DNA of 64,000 nt, taken from NCBI GenBank assembly GCA_035578175.1, contig JAQMRL010000003.1, positions 61,302,672 through 61,366,671 of the forward strand, written 5' to 3'. The notes beneath the pieces are model-generated. The model had not been told where the DNA came from. It searched no databases and saw nothing but the letters and a program-made list of their open reading frames with translations. Numbering within the stretch: position 1 is the stretch's first letter; the number at the start of each line of letters is the position of its first letter. This stretch comes from Catonia carolina (Eukaryota; Arthropoda; Insecta; Hemiptera; Achilidae). The translations under genes and the position numbers were made by a program. Positions 44,690 to 56,394 of the stretch are shown piece after piece.

Positions 44690-45254
44690 TTCTTTTCAGT
44701 ATAACTTTAGTGGTTGTTTCTTGTCGAGGAGTCATCGTCGGACGGTATATCCAATTCTATCTTCTGGCCGGCTGGTCGGGTCGAATGAAGGGCCCGCGGC
44801 TTGGTTTGCTATCTCTGACCAGATGTTTAATATGAGGTTATAACTGCTGTTATCTCTCTCAGTTTACGATCCTGGTCCACCCATTTTATGCCTGTATTAT
44901 ATTTAAATTGATAAAACCCGTTTTTGTAGCCTCGCTATCCTTCCATAGCTTTATATCCCTGAGCTGACAACAGGCAGAAGAGAACAGTACAAGGCGCCAC
45001 TCACTTGGCTTAGATCAATAAGCCACAATCGACTGTAAATTCTTTAGCGCTGAATCAAATCTTCTCTCTTTATTCTTATTATCCCCTACTTTCTTGTGTG
45101 GCGAAGACGGATAAAAAGAAGAAGTTTCCTCCCTTTCTTGCCGAGATACTAACTGAACAATAAACAAATCCAAATTATACAGTCTCTTCCCATTACAATT
45201 TATTACCGTCCAGAAGACTTCACTACTAACGCCTTCCTTCTTCAGTTGTAACAT
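44690..45254 (-). pseudogene. Degraded coding-like region, family not recognised
   Basis: On the minus strand a 79-codon frame (45254-45015) starting MLQLKKEGVSSEVFW ends at a TGA. The same frame then stays open for about 45 more codons (SKPSEWRLVLFSS...). Further down, in shifted frames, NIWSEIANQAAG and FDPTSRPEDRIGYTVRR can be read. Base composition is coding-like, unlike its flanks. I read it as a decayed transposable-element or host-derived ORF. I cannot name the protein, and frame joins are inferred. Confidence 0.4.
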
Positions 45255-45259
45255 CTACA

Positions 45260-46025
45260 AAATCTAAAACCATCAATAATATTTTATATTTTCACATCTG
45301 TTTATACCGTATTGTGTTTTGTTTTACCCCGAGCAACATACTTGGAAACAATGCATATTTAATTGTCCTCAACGAATTATAAATAAATCTAAAGTTTAAA
45401 TATTTTGTATTAACAGTTTTGCAAACTTAATGATTAAGTATTTTCAATTTATTCAATTCCTACACCTTTCGAGCAAGATTACAATCATTTCAAGTACCTA
45501 TCTGATTTTAGTTTCATTTCATTATTTAATTTTATAAACACAAACATCTAACGGTTTTCTGAAAAAAAAATCATGGTTGTAGTTTAGAAAACTCTGATAA
45601 CATTCTCATGACAAGTAATGCAAAAAGTATAAGTTATCATGTCAATTAAGACACAACTAAAATATAAACATGTCCAAACGTTTTCTATCAGTATTTTTGC
45701 GGCGAGCCTATAAAATTCCATGGTTTACCAAAACACCTACGCTGACTCGACATGTCAAAAAATATCAGAATTCAGTTTTAAATATGACAAAAGACTCAAC
45801 CATCATCCGAACTGCCTTGCTCTAAATCTGATCAACCCCGATAACGCTTTTACAAGATTGGAAAGACATAGTGTGTTAGATGTAAGATAGATTATCACTA
45901 ACGTTTTTATTCTTTTAAAAGTTGTGTTTTTTCTAAAGGACGACGAAATTATTTTCATCAACGGATGAAATTATAAACGCGTAAATTATATTAATTAGAA
46001 TTAGATACTTACTGTTTACTTTTGT
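45260..46025. other. AT-rich stretch, nothing recognised
   Basis: No feature recognised. Confidence 0.5.
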
Positions 46026-46029
46026 TTTA

Positions 46030-46196
46030 GTTTATTTCAAGTCACATGGACAGATTGGTCATTAGCGACTACAACGGGTTTTTCTATTGTAACGGTGGGT
46101 TTTAACGTGCTAAAATATCCAGACCCTAACTGTGAATCGAAGTCGACACCTTTCGCTTTGTAGGCTAACGAGCTAGCCACTACACCACGTAAACAA
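46030..46196 (-). repeat. tRNA-derived SINE (family C), diverged copy
   Basis: On the minus strand TGGTGTAGTGGCTAGC (A-box like) and CTTCGATTCAC (B-box like) lie in tRNA spacing. The body includes GTTGTAGTCGCTAATGACC and ends near AATAAAC. Similar layout to 3.0 kb and 48.1 kb. Confidence 0.65.
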
Positions 46197-46199
46197 AAT

Positions 46200-46980
46200 T
46201 ACTATGTAATCTTTTTATTAATTATTTACAATCTATTAATACATTTTTAAAATTTGCTAGATTTGTGTTATGTTTTCAAAAATTTATTTTATTGTTGAAG
46301 TATCAATACAGTTCAATAATTGGACTTCCCCTGGAAGATTCCTTGGTTGTAAGCGTTTTAAATATCTTTCCTGCTTGTTCAAGTAAATTTGAACATATTG
46401 CAATGTTACTGACTTGAACAAATAATTATGAACGTTTTCATTACGTGTTTAATAACGTCGGTTTGCATTATAATAACAAAATTCACTAATATATTGTTCT
46501 TAAATTTGTTGCAGATAACCATGGGGACACTGAAAAGGTACAGGACACCTTTTCCGAAATGAGGATTAAGGTAATTTTCTATTGCTTTCTCACAGTCCCA
46601 TTTATTATTATTTTCTTAAATCTGAACTTTTAAAAGTTACATTGAAAAAATATTTCTGCAAAATTACAATTAAATGCAGTATATATCTTTAAAAATCCTT
46701 TTTCAGAATATTAGAGACATAAATCTAATTCAGAGTGTAATGAGGCGTGTTGTAAACGGGATCATTTCAGCATACACATTTGGGACTTGAGAAGAACTAT
46801 AAATTTTTACGTTTGTATTTCAGGAAAACAATCATAAAATTTAATTTAGCCAGAAGTATCTGCCAAATTCCTATCTTCATAAATCCGACGCAGGTGTCCA
46901 TACCAAAACACTGTTAAAAGGCAGTAACTAAAATTATTCATAAGTCAAGAAACCCCCTCCCCCAGCACTCAACTTCTTGT
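46200..46980. other. AT-rich stretch, nothing recognised
   Basis: No feature recognised up to the start of the Jockey-like fragment. Confidence 0.45.
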
Positions 46981-46984
46981 AGGC

Positions 46985-47845
46985 CAATAATCATTACCCG
47001 TTTGTTCGAAACTTTTGAAAAACTCTCCCTGAGAAGATTTCTTTTGTGGAAAATGAAGCCTTTCTTCCAGACGTTTGTTTTAGATTTGTACATTCGACCA
47101 AGCCTACTCATCAACTCTACAGTGTAGTAGATTTTCTGGCTGCCACCTTAGAAAATACTGGAAATGCTTGTGCTTTGAGTTTCAATATGCCAAGCTTTCG
47201 ACAGGGTATGGGTCGATGAACTTCTAAGTAAGCTTCGTTTTCTACCGTACTATTTTCATATTTTACAATAATTTTTTATTGATCAATTTTTAACGTATCT
47301 TTATGATTCTGCTAGTCTGACTACTTCCCTATTAGGGCAAAGTACTCCAAGGATCAGTTTTAACTACCTTTCTACTTCCGTCTCGAAAATACCACAAATT
47401 CCTACTACATTGCTTGTTCGCTGATAATACTGCTGTTCTTTCATCCTCTGATGACCCTATCCATGCTTCAAACAACATTTAGTATCACCGTGGCGTTCTC
47501 ATAGTATGGTGTTTAAAAATTAATAAGTTATAAACAAAACGTATCAAATGTTCTTCATCACCCTTCGTCGGTAAACGGATTCACAGTATAGACTATTTTT
47601 ATTTAACTAGCCTCTTCCGCCAGCAAACAACATTCGGTATCTTAACCTGCATTCAAACAAGCGGTTGACGTGGACGTACACGTCAATCATAAGCGACAAC
47701 TACTAAATAACAAATTGAAGCAGACTATTAGCCAAGCGATCAAAATTTCTTATGACTTTGAAACTCTTGATATACAAGGCGATTCTACAACCGATCTGGA
47801 TGTATGGTTGTCAGATTTATGGTGCAGCAAAGCCGTTCTAGTGGT
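46985..47845 (+). pseudogene. Jockey-like reverse transcriptase pseudogene
   Basis: Fragments in several frames follow the order of a Jockey-clade reverse transcriptase: a PI-LLSTF-KLFEKL-type start (47000), a block with HSTKPTHQLYSVVDFLA, a LDV-QAFD-like remnant (47195-47220) and SLL-GQSTPR. A frame-shifted R*YCCS follows where FADDTA would be. It ends with QLLNNKLKQ and LQPIWMYGCQIYGAAK (about 47790-47840), the usual KPVW-YG-QLWG block. Stops and shifts are frequent, so it is long dead. It is unrelated to the LINE-A to LINE-C sequences here. Confidence 0.7.
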
Positions 47846-47847
47846 AC

Positions 47848-48075
47848 CTTACTTAAGTTTCAAGTTTCAACTTTGTATGATGTTCTGTTCTTGAGATATT
47901 TTGCTCTCACACACACACACACAGAGAGAGAGACTAATCGCTAAAACCATGTTTTTGGGTTCAGGGAGTCTGTAAACCTACAGATCCGCTGAAAACTGGA
48001 TTTCGCAAAATCGACATGAAAACAATACTTTTCTTCCTATATATTCATATAAACAAGAGAATGTAAAAGTAAAAA
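47848..48075 (-). repeat. Dispersed repeat R, antisense copy with CA/GA microsatellite
   Basis: Its reverse complement matches 19975-20165 (TGAATATATAGGAAG, then TGCGAAATCCAGTTTTC and a TG-rich run). The left end (AAGTTTCAAGTTTCAACTTT, then CTTGAGATATTTTG) matches 2525-2575. The microsatellite at 47907-47933 lies between these blocks. It directly follows the Jockey-like fragment and could be that element's 3' end. Confidence 0.7.
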
Positions 48076-48146
48076 AGAAAAATATTATTTTGTTTCAATA
48101 CTGAGGAAAAGTACAGTAATTTCAAATTATACAGATAGTAACTTTT

Positions 48147-48336
48147 TTTTATTTATTAATTTAACGTCGCATCAACTGCAACGGTCATTAGCGACGACGT
48201 TGGGGTGTAACTGTTTACAATGGAGGATGAAATGATTTTTTGTAACGTTTGAAAAATGCCGTGCATGAGTAGGATATGAACCCACGACCGCATGATGAGA
48301 GGCGAGCACGTTACCAACTACGTCAATGCAGCCGGC
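48147..48336 (-). mobile_element. tRNA-derived SINE (family C), complete, 13-bp target duplication
   Basis: GATAGTAACTTTT flanks it at 48134-48146 and 48337-48349, defining a 190-bp element. On the minus strand a tRNA-like head (TTGACGTAGTTGGTAACGTG, then GTCGTGGGTTCATA as B box) is followed by a body with ATCATTTCATCCTCC and CGTCGTCGCTAATGACC. It closes with an AATTAATAAATAAAAAAA tail. It is the reference copy for the other family C fragments here. Confidence 0.9.
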
Positions 48337-48349
48337 GATAGTAACTTTT

Positions 48350-50855
48350 ATCCCTGAGGGATATATTAGGTTTATTTTTAAAAGAATTCCCTATTTGAAA
48401 TTTAAAATTTCCCTCTACAAGCATTGTTGTTATTACAAGTTTAAATTGTGTATTATTTAACATTGAAGTTGTATTGTTAATTTGTCAGTCATTATAAAGT
48501 ATATTAATAAATATTTTTTTCAATAATAAAGTTTTCAGAACGATTTAAACTGTATTGTACAATGGTAACTACAAATTCTTGTAATACACGGTATAATAAT
48601 AGATCAATTTAAAACTTTAACCATATATAAATATCATATGATTTGACAGGTGATATGGTAATTGACAAAATCGTGATAAAATTTCCTCTAGCAGTAACGA
48701 ATGCGGTATAATAATAACAAAAATTTTCCCTTTTTAACCACTTCATACGTTCCCTATTTAAACAATACTATCTCATTAAATTGAACCTACTGTAAGTGTT
48801 TTGGAGTTTAATTTGCGTAAGAAAGTTAATGAAAGAGATACGATTTTAGTTTACACAAACAAAAAATTACCCGAGAGATCTATCCATTACAGCTTTTTAA
48901 CATAGAACAGAAGCGCTTGATGTTAAGTAGAATAAACACAACCATTTGTGGAGTTTCCGGTTCGAAGAATGACGCAGTATACCATGAGTGTATAAGATTT
49001 GACTCAATGGACTTGATGACTTCAGGTCCGGTCCTTTTGAATCACGATAATCCATGTCACACGTCTTGAAGAGAACAGAGTAGAGGAGGAAGACAAAGTT
49101 GAAAGATTGAGAAGGCCTTGGAGCCGAGATTCAGACATTAATATCTTTTATATTTTGTTTTTCGTATACCTGTCCTTCAAAACACCTTTCTGACCAGAAC
49201 TGTACGTTCATCATCACTACAAGTTGATTTTTTTTTATATTTTATTATTCAAATCAACCTTTCTTTTAAAACAAATTTGATTAATATTTATTTACATCAT
49301 ATAATATTATACTAGTCAAAGAATATAGAAACGCCTTGTCTCAACACTTTTTAATTAGAGAAAACTAAAGAAATTGGATCAGAGAAAAATGATTTAACTT
49401 TTTTTAAAATCTATATGAAACATCTATAAAATATGTAATAAAAAGAGGATTAATTTTATACTAAATATGGTAGATGTATATTTTTTTAGATGAATAGCTA
49501 TTAATAAAAAACTATATTACCATGTTAAAACAAAATTTATGTAATTTTTATTCAGTGAAAATTTGATTGACTAAAGGTTAATTATTAATGAATATAAACT
49601 AAGTTGAAATTCTTCCTATTACAAAGAACAACAAAACTAAAAAAAACTTTATATTAAAAGTTAAAATTTTATGGGAGATAACAGCGTGTAAAACAACCAA
49701 CACCCTGTTGATATTTTAAAGTAAATGAAAAATCTATTTTTGTCATGTTATTTTATCAATAAATTAAAAAAACTAACTCACAAAATATAAAATATAACCT
49801 TTTGTACATTAAAGCCTGAACATTAATTACATACCATAAATTTAATACTAATTTACACCTCTCCAAATTTACATATTAATGTTTGTATTATAAGTTTACA
49901 CGGTGGGTAAAATAAATGGGAACTAATTTTTTAAATAATATTTTCTATATTATTAAGTAAAATAAAACATTATACTTCCTTATTAGCATATTTCAATCAT
50001 TGGTTAGATAAATAAATCATTGTGTATTTTAAAGATTATAAATTATTTTTATGGGACTTAGTTATTTTGCCTGAGGTTATAGAATTTGAGTTCAACAACA
50101 TGTCGCGATGACTCACGTGAATCATTTTTTTACTAAGAACATGGAAAACAAAATCCCCAAAAACCTATATAAGAATAAAAAAACTACTATTTTAATTTGG
50201 ATTTTTAAATAAAATTTAGAGCAGTAGTAATTTTTTTAAATTTTCATCTTCACTGGAACATATCTTTCCATGTTATTTTTCCCCTTTATTTCTTTTATTC
50301 AAGAAATTCACTATCTGTTAGATACAATCAGTGAATTATATAACGTAAAATATGAAAAATATTATAATAAGAACGTCAGTGGAGACACAGTCTTGTGACA
50401 GAACTCCGACGTGAATAGATAAGTGTAGCACTAAGTGCAGCATTTAGAAAACTGTAATGTCAATTACAGTACTATGTTAATTGATGAGATCCCGGCTCCA
50501 TCGACGTTTTAGTCGTCTTATTGGTTCGTTTGGGAGAGTCTGCGTAGCCAAGTTTGAGATCAATGAGTTATCGTGGTTCTCGAGTTTTTTCCTAAATTTT
50601 GTGTAGAGTTTAAAGAAAACGTCATTTATATAGGGTACGTTTAAGTCTGAATGTAGCGTTTATTGATAACATAATAGGAGGCGTTAACTATCCTCAGTAA
50701 AAGCTTTGATTGAAAACGCTGAAGTTTTGCTAATACCGATAGTTTTGCACAGCAGTAAAGTTGACTGGCATAGCTCCATATTGGTCGAAGGTAGGAGCTG
50801 TAAATGGTTAATTTATTTTTTAACGAAAACTATTTATTGTTCTGTTAAGACCATA
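48350..50855. other. AT-rich stretch, nothing recognised
   Basis: There are small GC-richer patches at 49020-49130 and 50490-50560. They have no recognised coding or RNA features. No target duplications or terminal repeats seen. Confidence 0.5.
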
Positions 50856-50859
50856 CTCA

Positions 50860-51788
50860 TGCCCATAGCAGGCAGGTGTAGGGTTAAATTATTTGCATTC
50901 GATCTGCTAGTTTCAGGGCTACAAAAATAGTTCTGTTTCTTATCATATAGCAGCGAATTATGTGACTGAAGCATTTAAAAGCAGAAGAGGTCGAGTTGTA
51001 AAAGGCACTAGAGTACGTAAAATAAAAGGTGAAGGCTGTGTTTTTAGAACCGCCTATCTCCGCAAGTAGAAAACATAAAATTTCAGGTACAGGCCGTTTT
51101 AAAGCTACGTTTTTGTTATTTTATTCGTATAAACTACAAAAAGCGGGAGAGTATTAGGCTTTTTCTAGCAATTTGGGAATAAAATATGTACCCGTTTGTT
51201 AGCGTATTTTCACTACATGTTTCAAAACAAGTTTCGCGATCAATTTTTAGAATAAAAATATGGTGTTTTACACGACTGTTCCTGTATGTTTTCTAATTAA
51301 TGTCACTAAAATTCAGCCTTTTAGCACACAAGGTAAAGGAATTAGAGCATTTAAAAAAAATATTATTTTCGTTCCCGATAGACGTAACGAGTTAAAACGA
51401 ATATTGTACCTTTTAATTAACTTATACGAAAAAAATAACAATAAACCAAGCTTTAAACCGAGCCTTACTTGATTTTTTTATGTTTTTTACCTGGTGAGAT
51501 ACGCGGTTCCAAACACAGGTCTCATCTTTCGCTTTACGTACTGTAGTCACAGTTATCTCCTTTTAGAGTAATGAATTTCATTACACATGTAGACCGTGTG
51601 GTGAATGAAGTGAAGGTGTCATTTTCAGGGTGGAAAGTAATGCTTTTTAGAGGATCTGGGGTGCTGATAAGCATAATTTTCCACTCAGTGAGGAAGGCAG
51701 GGTAAACCACTTCATTCCTCGTTTTACTTAGTAAAGCCTCTTGAGGTTCAAACCAGACTTTTTGCTGATGACCTAAACAACAACAGCA
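50860..51788 (+). mobile_element. SINE-1 copy interrupted by a 533-bp MITE
   Basis: The SINE pieces 50860-51010 and 51546-51788 join, apart from the duplicated TA, into an ordinary SINE-1 (CACTAGTCAC here, CACTAATCAG in others). The SINE is fairly diverged. Confidence 0.85.
51011..51543. mobile_element. MITE family Q, 533 bp, ~70-bp inverted repeats, TA target
   Basis: The left end GAGTACGTAAAATAAAAGGT and the reversed right end CAGTACGTAAAGCGAAAGAT continue to pair for about 70 bp (both containing a GAACCGC-TATCTC block and AAAACATAAAA). TA at 51009-51010 is repeated at 51544-51545. The host SINE confirms the precise target. A 70-codon frame (51260-51472) is inside, but I do not recognise it as a transposase piece. 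Probably a Tc1/mariner-type non-autonomous element. Confidence 0.85.
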
Positions 51789-51789
51789 A

Positions 51790-52505
51790 GAACATGTAGA
51801 TGTTTCTGTTAATAAGAAAGACTTAGGTTCAGTGTACTTAAAATATATTTGAATCTGAACAGTAAATTTCAAATTCAATACTTAATGTATACCAACTACC
51901 TAGTAGGCCTACCTTATACCAAAATATCTCGAGTCAAAAAATAAAAATAACTGGTATCCATAATCAGAAAAATAATTCCGGGAAATGCAGAATAATTAGT
52001 TCCAAGAATAAGATTATAAAATATACGATCTATTTTAACCGAATCTCTGTAAGTAGATCTTTCCATTAACCTATTTTTCCAAGAGGATAATTGTTTTTAA
52101 TCATACATAATAACTACTCAGGTAATTGCAACCCGGTATTTTGGTCTTACAATCAGCTGATAACCAAAAGAACTATCGAGACGGCCAAGCATATTTATTT
52201 CTACAATAGTCTACATGCTAGAAACCATTATAAAAAAAATTATCATACATTTTAATTTATATAATAAGGCTTTGTCTTGCTAACCATGATATTTTTCAGT
52301 AACAATTCTTTTTATGTTTACGTACATCTTTTTATGTTTACGTACAAAATTAATTTCATTAACTTTTATCAACCTTTCTGAGTACGGGCTTTTAGGTTTT
52401 CCTTATACTCTCTTGCTCAACTACTTACCATCAAAAATATACACAATGAAATCATTGTCTCCTAATGGCGTACTTCAATATGATTGTTGAAACATACACA
52501 GGACC
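51790..52505. other. AT-rich stretch with a 20-bp tandem duplication
   Basis: CTTTTTATGTTTACGTACAT occurs twice in tandem at 52308-52347, the second copy changed in its last base. Otherwise nothing recognised. Confidence 0.6.
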
Positions 52506-52506
52506 C

Positions 52507-53395
52507 ACCAGCTGGTCTACAGGTAAAGTCATCGCCGCAAATCAGCTGTTTAACAGCTGATTTTTGGAGACAAGGTTCCTGGTTCAAATCTTATTAAAGG
52601 AAAGTTACTTTTATATAGACTTGAATACTATAGTGCTCGCCACGAAAGAAGTCTGCTGTGAAGACCACTTACCCATCAACCAATTAAATAAAATTTTATA
52701 CTTGCATCACAATTACATTCGTGTTTTATTTAATTTATTTAATTTATAGATACAAGAATCTACTATATCTGGCAAATACTGTTGCAAAAATGCATGATTC
52801 AGTCGAACAAAATATTTCCCAATCTTCACTTGGAGCCAAAATAACACTCTTTTTTTAATTGCCGCCATATTAAAACGGAAAACAAAATTTTATGCTTTAA
52901 ATATTCACATTGCAGAAAAAAACTGTGATCTTTAACTTACGTAAACCCCGATTTTTTAATGTAAATTCTGGATAAAGTAACAGACGTTTAAAAAAACAAA
53001 CTAACAGAAAACCGGCTAAGAACTGGGTTCTTTTTATGCATAAATTGCTATATCTCCGATAAATTTTTAAATAAAAAAATTTAAGTTAACGAATACACGC
53101 AAGAAAGAACAAATTTTAATTTGCTGTAGGGTTAAAAAAATTTCGTTCAGTCGTTTTTGAAATAGAGCTTTTCAAACACAACGGACTTCTTTCGTGGCGG
53201 GCACTATAGACAGTGGTTACCGGTGTACTTTGATGGTTAGGGTTAAATTAACCATGCTCTCTCTGGAATGGTCGGCCTAGGTTTGTACAAAACTACACCT
53301 CATTTACATGTCACACACATAATCCTCATCTCATTGGGTCATGGGGTTGGTTATTGTTCTTAATTAAACAGATTGCAACGAACACACATTAGGGA
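52507..53395 (+). repeat. SINE family B, near complete, interrupted by MITE P
   Basis: The head has GGTCTACAGGTAAAGTCATC, a small inverted CAGCTGTTTAACAGCTG, and the B box GGTTCAAATC. After the MITE it continues GACAGTGGTTACCGGTGTAC, a CTACACCTCATTTACATGTC segment and CTCATTGGGTCATGGGG, to a tail near 53395. It is the most complete family B copy. A box and B box suggest tRNA-like pol III promotion. Confidence 0.75.
52631..53206. mobile_element. MITE family P, 576 bp, TA target duplication
   Basis: The ends are TAGTGCTCGCCACGAAAGAA and, inverted, TAGTGCCCGCCACGAAAGAA. TA is duplicated at 52629-52630 and 53207-53208. The empty site (ACTAGACAGTGG) is seen in the family B copy at 33.4 kb, which proves the boundaries. 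The interior is AT-rich with no transposase. Same family as 2494-3712. Confidence 0.9.
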
Positions 53396-53399
53396 TAAA

Positions 53400-55200
53400 A
53401 AAGATAATATTAATTGATCTTGCACATGTATTTTAAATTCCTTTGTAAGATTATCCTAGTTATAGGTGACTTTATATTTTTAATATTTGAGTTATTCTGT
53501 TGAACATTCACTTGTTATAAATAAATACGATATTTATGGTAGATATTTGTTAAAAATGATAGTCTCATAAAAAAGAGAAAGAAAGCGAGTATGTTATGAG
53601 GTTGGACGATGAGCGTGTAGCGTATCATAAGGGTTAATGTTGTAACAAAAGTCCTGTTGAAAGCCAGTATCACGGGTTATACAGGATTAATTGCGGCTAT
53701 AAATCGGTGCCGTTTAATAGTTATTTACTCCTAGCGAAACCATTACATTAACGGGTGAGGGGAAGTACATGATTTCATTTACACAAAAATTACTTCTTAG
53801 TTTTACCATGAAACATGTTTAAATTTAACATGCATTACATTTTAAACACGTTACCATTTATTGCAATTAGGTGCATAAACATGCACTAAAAATGAAGGTA
53901 AAAAAAAGACTATTCCTCTCACCTCTCCTGTCAACTCACCTCTCATGAAGTAACTTAACAACTGTTTCATAACTGTCGTTACTACACTTTAAAAAACTGT
54001 ATCAACAGGTGGAACAAGGATAAATCTAAAAAGTAAAACTGGGAACGAGCAAAAATCTAAAAGAAATACAATCTACAATTTTTTTGTACTATCCTCAACA
54101 TTTATGAAAAATCTACCGTATGTTTTTGTTGATAATTACTTTTTTCATTGGAAAATAATGTGTATATAATCGGTTTTGGCCATTTTTGACTTTTCTTGAT
54201 TTTCAACGATTTTATGTTGAACGAATTAAAATCCTAGTTCTATTTATTATTTCATACAACTACCGTATCTGATAAATAATAAAATCTATTCAAAAATTTA
54301 AATTTTCTATTCCACTTTGTTAAAGATTTAAAGGGCATTGAAGAAAAACACTGATCAGTATGGTGCAGATGGGGACCGTTTTAAAGTTTTAATAAATCTT
54401 GTTTCTGGTAACTTTAATGTATTAGTTCAGAGTTTTGGACTCAAACTGCTTATCAGATATCAAGAATAAAGGCTTCTAAGATGAGATTTTAAAGACCTTT
54501 AGCCGGGTATCAATTGCTGGACTATAAAAGAAATGAAGATAATTAGACATAAACTTAATGTTTCAGAGTGATATTCGGAAATTTCGGCAAGAGTGATATA
54601 ATCTTCAATTATTAAAAATGTCTATAATAAAAAATACATAAATACATATATTTGTTGTAAATGTCAAATTATGAAACACCTAGACAGGTGATTACTTATA
54701 ACCCAACTAGATAACGTGGTATTCTGGACGACCTCGGAAGAGATGGGTATCGCAACTTAGGCTAATTAAGAAATAGAAAATTAAAAAGTTTAAAAATGAT
54801 GGTTCATTTTTTAAATATGGAAAATACTGAAATTCACATTTGATAAAAACGCGGTAGCATTTTACTGCTATGCCCGTGAGAGTAATTAAATGGAACGTGT
54901 ATGCAAATTAATAGTACAGTAATATAATTTTCATATATATAAATAAATAATTAGTAAATAAAAATATTTATTTGTCACGTGAAATAAGCTACGTGTTTAA
55001 TTACAAGTCAAAATATTAAAAGGTAAATTGAAGGGTATATGCCAACTATAAAACAACTTATAAGAAAATGAAGGCATATGGAATGTTGAGATAACAATTC
55101 AAAATAGGCCTACATCATAAATAAAGACAAAAAATATATTATTTAATTCGGAGTTAATTGAGATCACTTTAAAAAAATGTTAACTAACAAAACGAGCAAA
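53400..55200. other. AT-rich stretch, nothing recognised
   Basis: No feature recognised. GC-richer patches at 53600-53760 have no open frame of note. Confidence 0.5.
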
Positions 55201-55204
55201 CTTC

Positions 55205-55262
55205 GTGGCCTCGTGACTCAGTGGTTAGCGTGCTTTGCTGTAAAGTGGAGGTCCCAGATTCT
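55205..55262 (+). repeat. tRNA-like SINE head, isolated
   Basis: TGACTCAGTGGTTAGCGTGC resembles a tRNA A box/D-arm, and GGAGGTCCCAGATTCTG a decayed B box. No body of a known family follows. It does not fold convincingly as a tRNA. Confidence 0.5.
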
Positions 55263-55326
55263 GAAAAATTTTCAAATCTTCAAACCTATTGTACCTTAAC
55301 CCAAAGTAATCGCTAATAACAAAGAT

Positions 55327-55735
55327 GTGTTGTTTAGGTCATCAGCCGAAAGGCTGGTTTGAACCTCAAGAGGCTTTACGAAATAAAACGAAGAACGAGG
55401 TGGTTTATACCATACTTTTTTGCTTTTTTTTGTATTTTTGGGTTTTTTGCTTTTTTTGTATTTTTTTTTGCTTTTTTTTGGTTTTTTTTTTGCTTTTTTT
55501 TGATTTTTTTTGCTTTTTTTTGGATTTTTTTTTCGAACACTTAATTTTGTGTCAATTGTCTTCCTCACTGAGTGGAAAAGTTTGCTTATCAGTACGCCGG
55601 GTGCTCCACAAAGCATAATATACTTTCCACCCTGCAAATTACACCTTTACTTCATCACAGGGTCTGGCTATATAATAAAATTCATTAGAAGATATAACTC
55701 TGGTTAGTGTATTTTTCACCTCTACCTCTTCTATA
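55327..55735 (-). mobile_element. SINE-1 copy, antisense, with T-rich expansion
   Basis: The CAA tail end is at the left (GTTGTTTAGGTCATCAGCCG at 55328). The SINE is interrupted at about 55412-55535 by a (T)nGC/(T)nGG repeat array, then resumes with CTTCCTCACTGAGTGG. It stops near 55735 before its 5' end. Poly-Lys and poly-Phe reading frames here are products of the array. Confidence 0.85.
55412..55535. repeat. Imperfect T(n)GC minisatellite inside SINE-1
   Basis: About 120 bp of TTTTTTTGCTTTTTTTTG-like units (GC, GTA, GG and GA variants) lie at a point where other SINE-1 copies have about 15 bp. Slippage expansion of a T-rich stretch is the simplest origin. Confidence 0.85.
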
Positions 55736-55744
55736 ACATCTAAT

Positions 55745-56392
55745 AAGATGTTGGGTATTTTCCGTTTTCTGTATGCCATTATCAAATCTGAATCCCCTGA
55801 ATGATTGCACTCGTGTTCATTTCTCCCACTCCCTGCCTTACTGAATACTCATACTAAGAACGACACCCTCACTTACACGTACAAACGTCCTTCCAAGTCC
55901 CAGTAGGTATATAATACTTTGTTACACGTTATGTTGTTTTTTTCTCATTTTGATTGCTTAATTATGTTATATTTTTTTTATTTACAGGTTACTACTTATT
56001 ACTTATTCTAATTATTTACATTATATATTACATTTAATTATTATTACATTACTATTACGTTATATTTTTTAATTATTGATTGGAAAGAGAAAGTCGTGTA
56101 TCACACAGTTTTTTGTTTTCACATCTTCTGGGATTTTGCAATAACTCCCTTTCCTGAAGGAACTCTGCAGCATTTTTCTCAGTCCGAATATTATTAATTT
56201 ACTGTACAAAATTCAAAGTAGACTGACTTTGTAGACTGTAGTAATTAACTATGAAATGGGAGTGGAGTAGACATTACGCAGGAATATTGCTAGTCAGATT
56301 AGCTCCCAGAGTGGGAGAAGTGTGCAACCCTTCAGGGAATTCAGATTTGAAAATGGCATACAGAAAACGGAAAACACCCAAGATGTTGATGC
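55745..56392. repeat. Inverted repeat with ~90-bp arms
   Basis: 55755-55840 (GATGTTGGGTATTTTCCGTT, TTCTGTATGCCATTATCAAA, then TCTGAATCCCCTGA and CTTCTCCCACT-like) matches the reverse complement of about 56300-56385. The arms lie roughly 460 bp apart. The right arm lies in a 66-codon plus-strand frame. Could be opposed copies of one dispersed sequence or the ends of a larger element. Confidence 0.75.
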
Positions 56393-56394
56393 GA

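Noticed and set aside
55296..55637. 113-codon minus-strand frame with a long Lys-rich region, and Phe-rich plus-strand frames
   Set aside because: They translate a T(n)GC array inside a SINE-1 copy.
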